NCBI RefSeq assembly: GCF_001659605.2
Contig: NC_035171.2
Span: forward strand, 32,319,315-32,383,314
DNA from: Manihot esculenta
Taxonomy: Eukaryota; Streptophyta; Magnoliopsida; Malpighiales; Euphorbiaceae
Length of the DNA stretch: 64,000 nt
Direction: 5' to 3'
Shown one piece after another: positions 59,119 through 64,000 of the stretch. Below the pieces are notes generated by a model, which had not been told where the DNA came from, made no database searches, and saw only the letters and a list, made by a program, of their open reading frames with translations. The position numbers and the translations under genes were made by a program. Numbering within the stretch: position 1 is the stretch's first letter; each line of letters opens with the position of its first letter.

Positions 59119-60490
59119 ATGAGATTGGAGAAGTGTTGGTTTTGCTCATCTACTATTTACCCTGGTCATGGTATCCAGTTTGTCCGAAATGATGCCAAGG
59201 TAAATGTTTCGCATCCATTATTATGTCATGTACTGCAGGCATTTGTTTGTAATATGTACTTTTTTGTTGTTGCTTAAATGTTGCAAAAAATAAAATTTGC
59301 TTGAATCATGATTCTGGTTGGATCTATTTGACATTGAATTAATATCGTACCGGTGATCCATTAAGGTAATTGATCATCATACCCTGCATAAGCATAAAAT
59401 TTTTTCTTGTGATATTATCCATATCTCAGATTGGGAGTTGGTTTAACTTTGATTTTCTTGCATCCTTAACTGTATATGAGGTCAAGTTGATTGCCTTACC
59501 TCCACTTAGAAAGAAATCTATACAATATGAAATTAAATTTGTGAACTTTACTTTAAGTTTTCTTGATCTGGTATTTGATCACGAACTCTCTCTTGTCTGT
59601 TTTAACCATGAACGCTCAATTGCTTATCAGCTATGTTTTCTATCTATAATGTTAGCCGCTTGTGGATTAGATTATGGCTTAAGAAGAGTTCTGTTTCATA
59701 ATCCTTATCTTCTAGTTGTGTTCTATCTATTTAGAATTATTCATCTATGTTGCCAGTTCAATCACCGAAAACTTGAGTCTGTCATTTGTGCAGAAGATTT
59801 TTTTTGTTCAAGTTTCTGATTACCAGTCTTTCTGCAGATTTTTCGATTTTGTAGATCCAAATGCCATAAGAACTTTAAAATGAAGAGAAACCCACGCAAA
59901 GTAAAATGGACCAAGGCCTACAGGCGTTTGCATGGAAAGGACATGACACAGGTTAACATACTTGTTTTCACTTATTTCTTTCTACGATCATATCAATCAA
60001 TAATCATCCTTTTATTCACTAGGTCGAGGAAAAAAAAAAATTCTGCCTTTTTCTCTTTATTGCTCATTTCTTTCTTCCTTGCCCAGGATTCAACCTTTGA
60101 ATTTGAGAGAAAGAGGAATAGACCTGAGAGATATGATAGGAATCTTGCTGAGAATACTCTGAAGGCTATTAAGAAGATTGATAAAGTCAGATCTAACAGG
60201 GAAGCCAAACACATTGAAAAGAGGTTCTACATTCTCTCCACTGTATTTCACATTGAAAAGGACTAAATACATTTCACTTCTATTAAAATCTCTTATAAAT
60301 TAAAAATCTGTGCAGGATGAAGGTGAAGAAAGGTAAGGAGCAGAGAGAGGCAGCGAAGGAATTGGAGCAGAGTATCCACTTGGTTAAACCTCCTTCAGTT
60401 CTTGCTGAAGATCCATCTCTCACATTGCCCAAGATCAAGGTCACTGTCTCCAAACATCAAACAGAGGAAAACCATGCAATGGAGGAGTGA
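59119..60490 (+). CDS. RLP24: Ribosome biogenesis protein RLP24 (L24e-like), four coding exons
   Basis: Exons 59119-59199, 59838-59951, 60087-60223 and 60316-60490 join in frame (507 nt, 168 aa) with GT..AG borders. It starts [18 protein letters not shown] and holds the L24e zinc ribbon (Cys 6, 9, 32 and 36), followed by [20 protein letters not shown], the conserved [16 protein letters not shown] segment and a Lys/Glu-rich tail. RLP24 is known to sit on pre-60S particles in the place later taken by ribosomal protein L24, to recruit the AAA-ATPase Drg1 in yeast, and to leave in the cytoplasm. Length is close to the usual 160 aa. The longer tail beyond the yeast-like core and the absence of ribosomal L24 features separate it from L24 itself. 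Confidence 0.95.
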
Positions 60491-60719
60491 TTTTTTTTTT
60501 TTTACTGGTTTATATTATATGTGCCTTTCTCTTTTGTTCTTTTTCTTTTCATTTCTTTGTTGGAAGAGAGGGAGTTTGTGTAAGAGGTGTTTCAGCACTT
60601 GTAATTGCAGGGGTGTCAATCCTGTAATGGCAGGGGACTATGACATTTTCTTGCCTTTTGTGGCAGAGATGATACTGTTTTTGATAATTTTACAATTATT
60701 ATAATTAAATTAGATAATG

Positions 60720-61362
60720 GAACTGGTTAACATACAGCGTTAGTTTTCAACTTCCTTCATCTTTTGTGGCATATGATTAGGAACCTCTCTGATTTACTTA
60801 AAAGTAGAAATTACTTTTACATCTCTAAGTTATGTCAAAGTTAATATATATATTTTTGCATTTTTAAAAACTAACAGTTTAGACTTTATATTTTAATTTC
60901 GTTAAATTGAAAGTCTCTCAAATAAAATAATATTTTTTTGGGTTTAATAAAATTGAAATATGATGATTAAATTGGTAGATGAAAAAAAAAGAGACTTTTA
61001 AAGTTCTAAAATTAAAAAAAAAATCTTGATTAACTTTGAAAAATATACATCCTAAACATATAGTATTAGAGTTTAGATTCTGCTCTGTAACCCTTTCATT
61101 TTAACTGTATCTTTGTGTTTTTTGATCATTTGAAAGGCTGAGCTTTCCAACTGAAAAATGTCAGCTGATAATTTCCCTTTTTTTTCTTTCTTTTTTTAAA
61201 GAAAAATAAAGAAAAGGGAGAAGAAGATATGTTTGATCCTCTGCACACGTGTCATTCTCATTCTCTGGACTGCTTCCAGTTCATAGAAACAAACAACGGT
61301 CGCCACTCACCACATAACTGAAACAACACAGATTACCGCCAAAAGCAAAACAAGCAAGAAAA
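60720..61362. other. Short intergenic region between RLP24 and the phosphatase gene
   Basis: The left half is the AT-rich 3' flank of RLP24; the right half (61100-61362) is the promoter and leader of the next gene, with an acacgtgtc G-box-like motif at about 61245-61253. No open frame. Confidence 0.6.
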
Positions 61363-64000
61363 ATGTTTGTCCTCTCACCCTCTCTTCCCTTCCATAGCTG
61401 TGTCGTCTTCCGCCATAGGAGCTTCGTAGTCCGCTCTTCGTCTAGTGTCCAAGAGGTCGAGAAAGCCCCACAAGATAGAGACTTGAGCTCCGAGCTTTAC
61501 TCTTCGTCGCCGTTTCCTTCTATTAAAGCGGCGAAGCGAGTGGTCTTGGTGCGCCATGGCCAGAGCACGTGGAACGCCGAAGGAAGGATCCAAGGGAGTT
61601 CTAACTTCTCCGTTTTGACTCCGAAGGGCGAGGCTCAGGCTGATACTTCGCGTCAGATGCTTATTGATGATTCCTTCGATGTTTGCTTCAGCAGGTTCCT
61701 ACTTCTCGTCGTTTTATTGGTATTGGACCTGCCGTTTTGTGTTGTTTTATTTCTTACAATCATTTCTACTTATTTGTAATTTTAGCCCCTTGATTCGATC
61801 GAAACGAACAGCTGAAATCATTTGGGGATCTCGCAAGGAGGAAATCATTACAGATTCTGATTTGAGAGAAATCGACCTCTATTCCTTTCAAGTAACTTCC
61901 GTTCTATTTTTTTTTTTTTTTTTGAAAATAATTTTTATTGTTATAGTTTTGGGTTGCTGAGATTGTGGGTGGAATATAGGGCCTTCTAAAACATGAGGGG
62001 AAGGCGAAGTTTGGTGCAGCTTATCGACAATGGCAGGTAGACGCTGCAAATTTCAACATTGATGGTCATTACCCAGTGAGGGAGTTGTGGGCTCGAGCCA
62101 GAAACTGCTGGAATCAAATCCTATCCCATGATAGCAGGTCCGTTCTTGTGGTTGCTCACAATGCTGTTAATCAGGCTCTGGTTGCAACAGCTATTGGTAC
62201 TATTTCCTTCCTCTATTCTACATTCATGTTGAACCTAAAGTTTTAGGATTGTCATTTTTTATTTACTCTCTCTCTTTTGTCAACGATCAGGATTGGGAAC
62301 CGAGTATTTCAGGATTTTACTTCAGAGCAATTGTGGTGTGAGTGTGCTGGATTTCACCCCGCGAGCTGATGGTGGATCGCCCTATATATGTCTTAATCGT
62401 TTGAACCAGGTACACATCTGTTTCATGATAAATTCTGATAATATATTCTATCATTAATATATGGAAGTAAGTAAGGCTAGAACTGGTAATATCCAATGTC
62501 CATTTATGCCAGAACTTGATGTAGTTGTTTGAATATCAGAACTAACCAAATTTTATTTTCTCAAATGGCTCTATGATATTCATGTTAAATTGGTTTTACT
62601 TTATATTTTTTAATATTTAAAACATGTGCTGGGCGAAACCAAGTTTATTGTTAAAAAAACGAAAGATAATTCCACAAATAATTTCTGAATCCGTTTGGGA
62701 TCTTAAGTTTTTATTATTCAAGACTTTGTTAGAGGAAAATACTTCTAGCTAACTCAACAGCTGATTGATGAACTGCATACAACCAACTATTATGTACTTG
62801 AATTAGAATTGAGGTTTTGATATGTTAGCAGCAACTGCAAATGAATATAGTAACACTTGATTTTTGTTCTCTGTTAAATTTCCTTGCAATGTTGATACAG
62901 ACACCGAGTTCACCTGTTGCTGGTGGAAGTTCTGCGGGCAGAAAAACCAGTAGGCGGATCATACTTGTTTGTCATGGAACTTTACAGGGGGATATAGAGG
63001 TCTGAATCCATCACAAAGAAATATATATTTGTTTTTGCTCATGTCATATCCATGTTTTTTTAATTAGATGTGAATTAGATTGTCAAGGAAGCCAATCAGT
63101 CTTTAATCTCAGGTTGCACTTAGATTTGTGTTTGGACCAATGAGTTATAGCCATGAGCTATTGGTTTTGGATTTGGAACAATCACTGCCTTAAAAGCTCA
63201 AATTGTATTTACTCTAAAATGCATAAGCAGGCATGCAATGGAAACACATGAACAAATATAATGACCTATGTATGATGTTGGGGTGAATTGGTTGTCTATT
63301 TTCATGAAAATCAGTAATCAAACTTGCGATGCGTTGAGTCTGAGAAAATCATGTTACCTTCAGTTAAACATGGTTCATGAAGTTAATACAACCTTATCTA
63401 AATTTACTATGCAGCAGCCATTTTGGTTTGTCTTCATATATTTCTCGGTTATGATTAACTCCTTCAATGTTTCACAGGGTCTTTTTCCTAACTCTGGTGA
63501 TCATCCAATGAATATGCTAGGAATTATACAGGTACCTCACCCTTATGGAAGTTTGTAAATAATTTGGTTACAAAGCGCTATCCTGAATTTCTTGTGGATT
63601 CTTGACAGACTCAGAAAACTGCAGAGCTTCTTCTTGATCTTAAAGTAAACACTATATTCAGCAGTCCTAAGAATGCTTGTTTTGAGACGGCCAAGGTCAT
63701 CTCCAGAGTAAGCTCTTGCTCCACATTCTCGAGTCAGTATGTTCCTCTGCACGAATTATATGCTCATAATGGGAAATCTGGGGAGGCTTATCTAGTGGGG
63801 TGCTTTTTATGCGCTGGAAAATTCAATTTCCTACCTCAAGATAATATATTGATTCCACTGTTGACCTTTTCCCATGAACTAACTGCAACTGGCTATCTTC
63901 ATTAGGTGCAAGAAGCAGCAGATTGTTTGGGTGCTGATTGTGTGCCACGATATGTAGAAATGAAACAAATGGGAGACCTTGATGTCGGAGACATCCTACG
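61363..64000 (+). CDS. 2-carboxy-D-arabinitol-1-phosphatase-like protein, plastid (5' part, cut by window edge)
   Basis: Eight exons join in frame with GT..AG borders: 61363-61694, 61786-61891, 61980-62196, 62291-62409, 62901-62999, 63478-63531, 63609-63707 and 63906 to the window end. The N-terminus (about 45 aa, Ser-rich) fits a plastid transit peptide. A histidine-phosphatase/phosphoglycerate-mutase domain begins with VVLVRHGQSTWN (R64-H65-G66) and has VVAHNAVNQALV in its second half; a second such domain begins with RRIILVCHGTLQGD, where the phosphohistidine motif is CHG, not RHG. The family includes the enzyme that removes phosphate from carboxy-arabinitol 1-phosphate, an inhibitor of Rubisco; the annotation is by family resemblance and the substrate is not proved. 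The rest of the second domain lies outside the window. Confidence 0.85.

Noticed and set aside
59370..59819. 149-codon hydrophobic frame
   Set aside because: It sits in the first coding intron of RLP24; AT-rich, no family resemblance, bounded by the verified exons.

Overview
This is a piece of plant nuclear chromosome, almost certainly from a eudicot. The genes are split by AT-rich introns with GT..AG borders, the intergenic DNA is very AT-rich, and the window holds a plant Ty3/gypsy retrotransposon, cytosolic-type tRNA-Leu genes and plant-only gene families. The gene set would suit a member of the Malpighiales such as a spurge-family crop, but I cannot fix the species from sequence alone. 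Several genes were assembled exon by exon from splice sites and reading-frame continuity, because no single open frame shows them.

Layout, left to right. 0.6-4.2 kb (minus): a two-exon leucine-rich-repeat receptor kinase of the Xa21/EFR/FLS2-like class. 6.4-21.2 kb: a nest of retrotransposons. An old, broken Tat-like gypsy element (plus strand: LTR-like piece, leader and gag remnants) has been split by a solo LTR and by a complete, very young Tekay/Del-type chromovirus (7221-17159, minus strand, two apparently identical 2282-bp LTRs, one open 1684-codon gag-pol frame, 5-bp target duplication). A large foldback (17654-18385) and a partial tandem duplication lie in the same nest. 22.8-23.8 kb (minus): an acidic plant protein of unknown function with upstream ORFs. 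28.4-28.9 kb (minus): a three-exon phytosulfokine precursor. 31.0 and 33.1 kb (plus): two identical tRNA-Leu(AAG) genes on either side of a broken UGT85-type glycosyltransferase. 39.4-40.6 kb (minus): an intronless plastid arogenate/prephenate dehydratase with MYB-type AC elements in its promoter. 44.1-53.2 kb (minus): a ten-exon nucleobase-ascorbate transporter of the NAT12 type, 700 codons. 58.0-60.5 kb (plus): the ribosome biogenesis factor RLP24, with a site II/telo-box promoter and a leader intron. 61.4 kb to the right edge (plus): the first eight exons of a 2-carboxy-D-arabinitol-1-phosphatase-like double phosphoglycerate-mutase-domain protein, cut by the window edge.

The genes do not form a pathway or cluster; they are ordinary neighbours in a eudicot chromosome. 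The least ordinary part is the retrotransposon nest. The young element carries arrays of a GC-rich 6+1+6 inverted repeat (TTCGGC-G-GCCGAA), each containing the GCCGCC core known as the ERF-binding GCC box. One array sits directly upstream of its TATA box. I saw no previously undescribed gene system that I could defend. The points most worth checking are that LTR array, the 0.73-kb foldback, the phytosulfokine gene, and the promoter motifs of ADT and RLP24.
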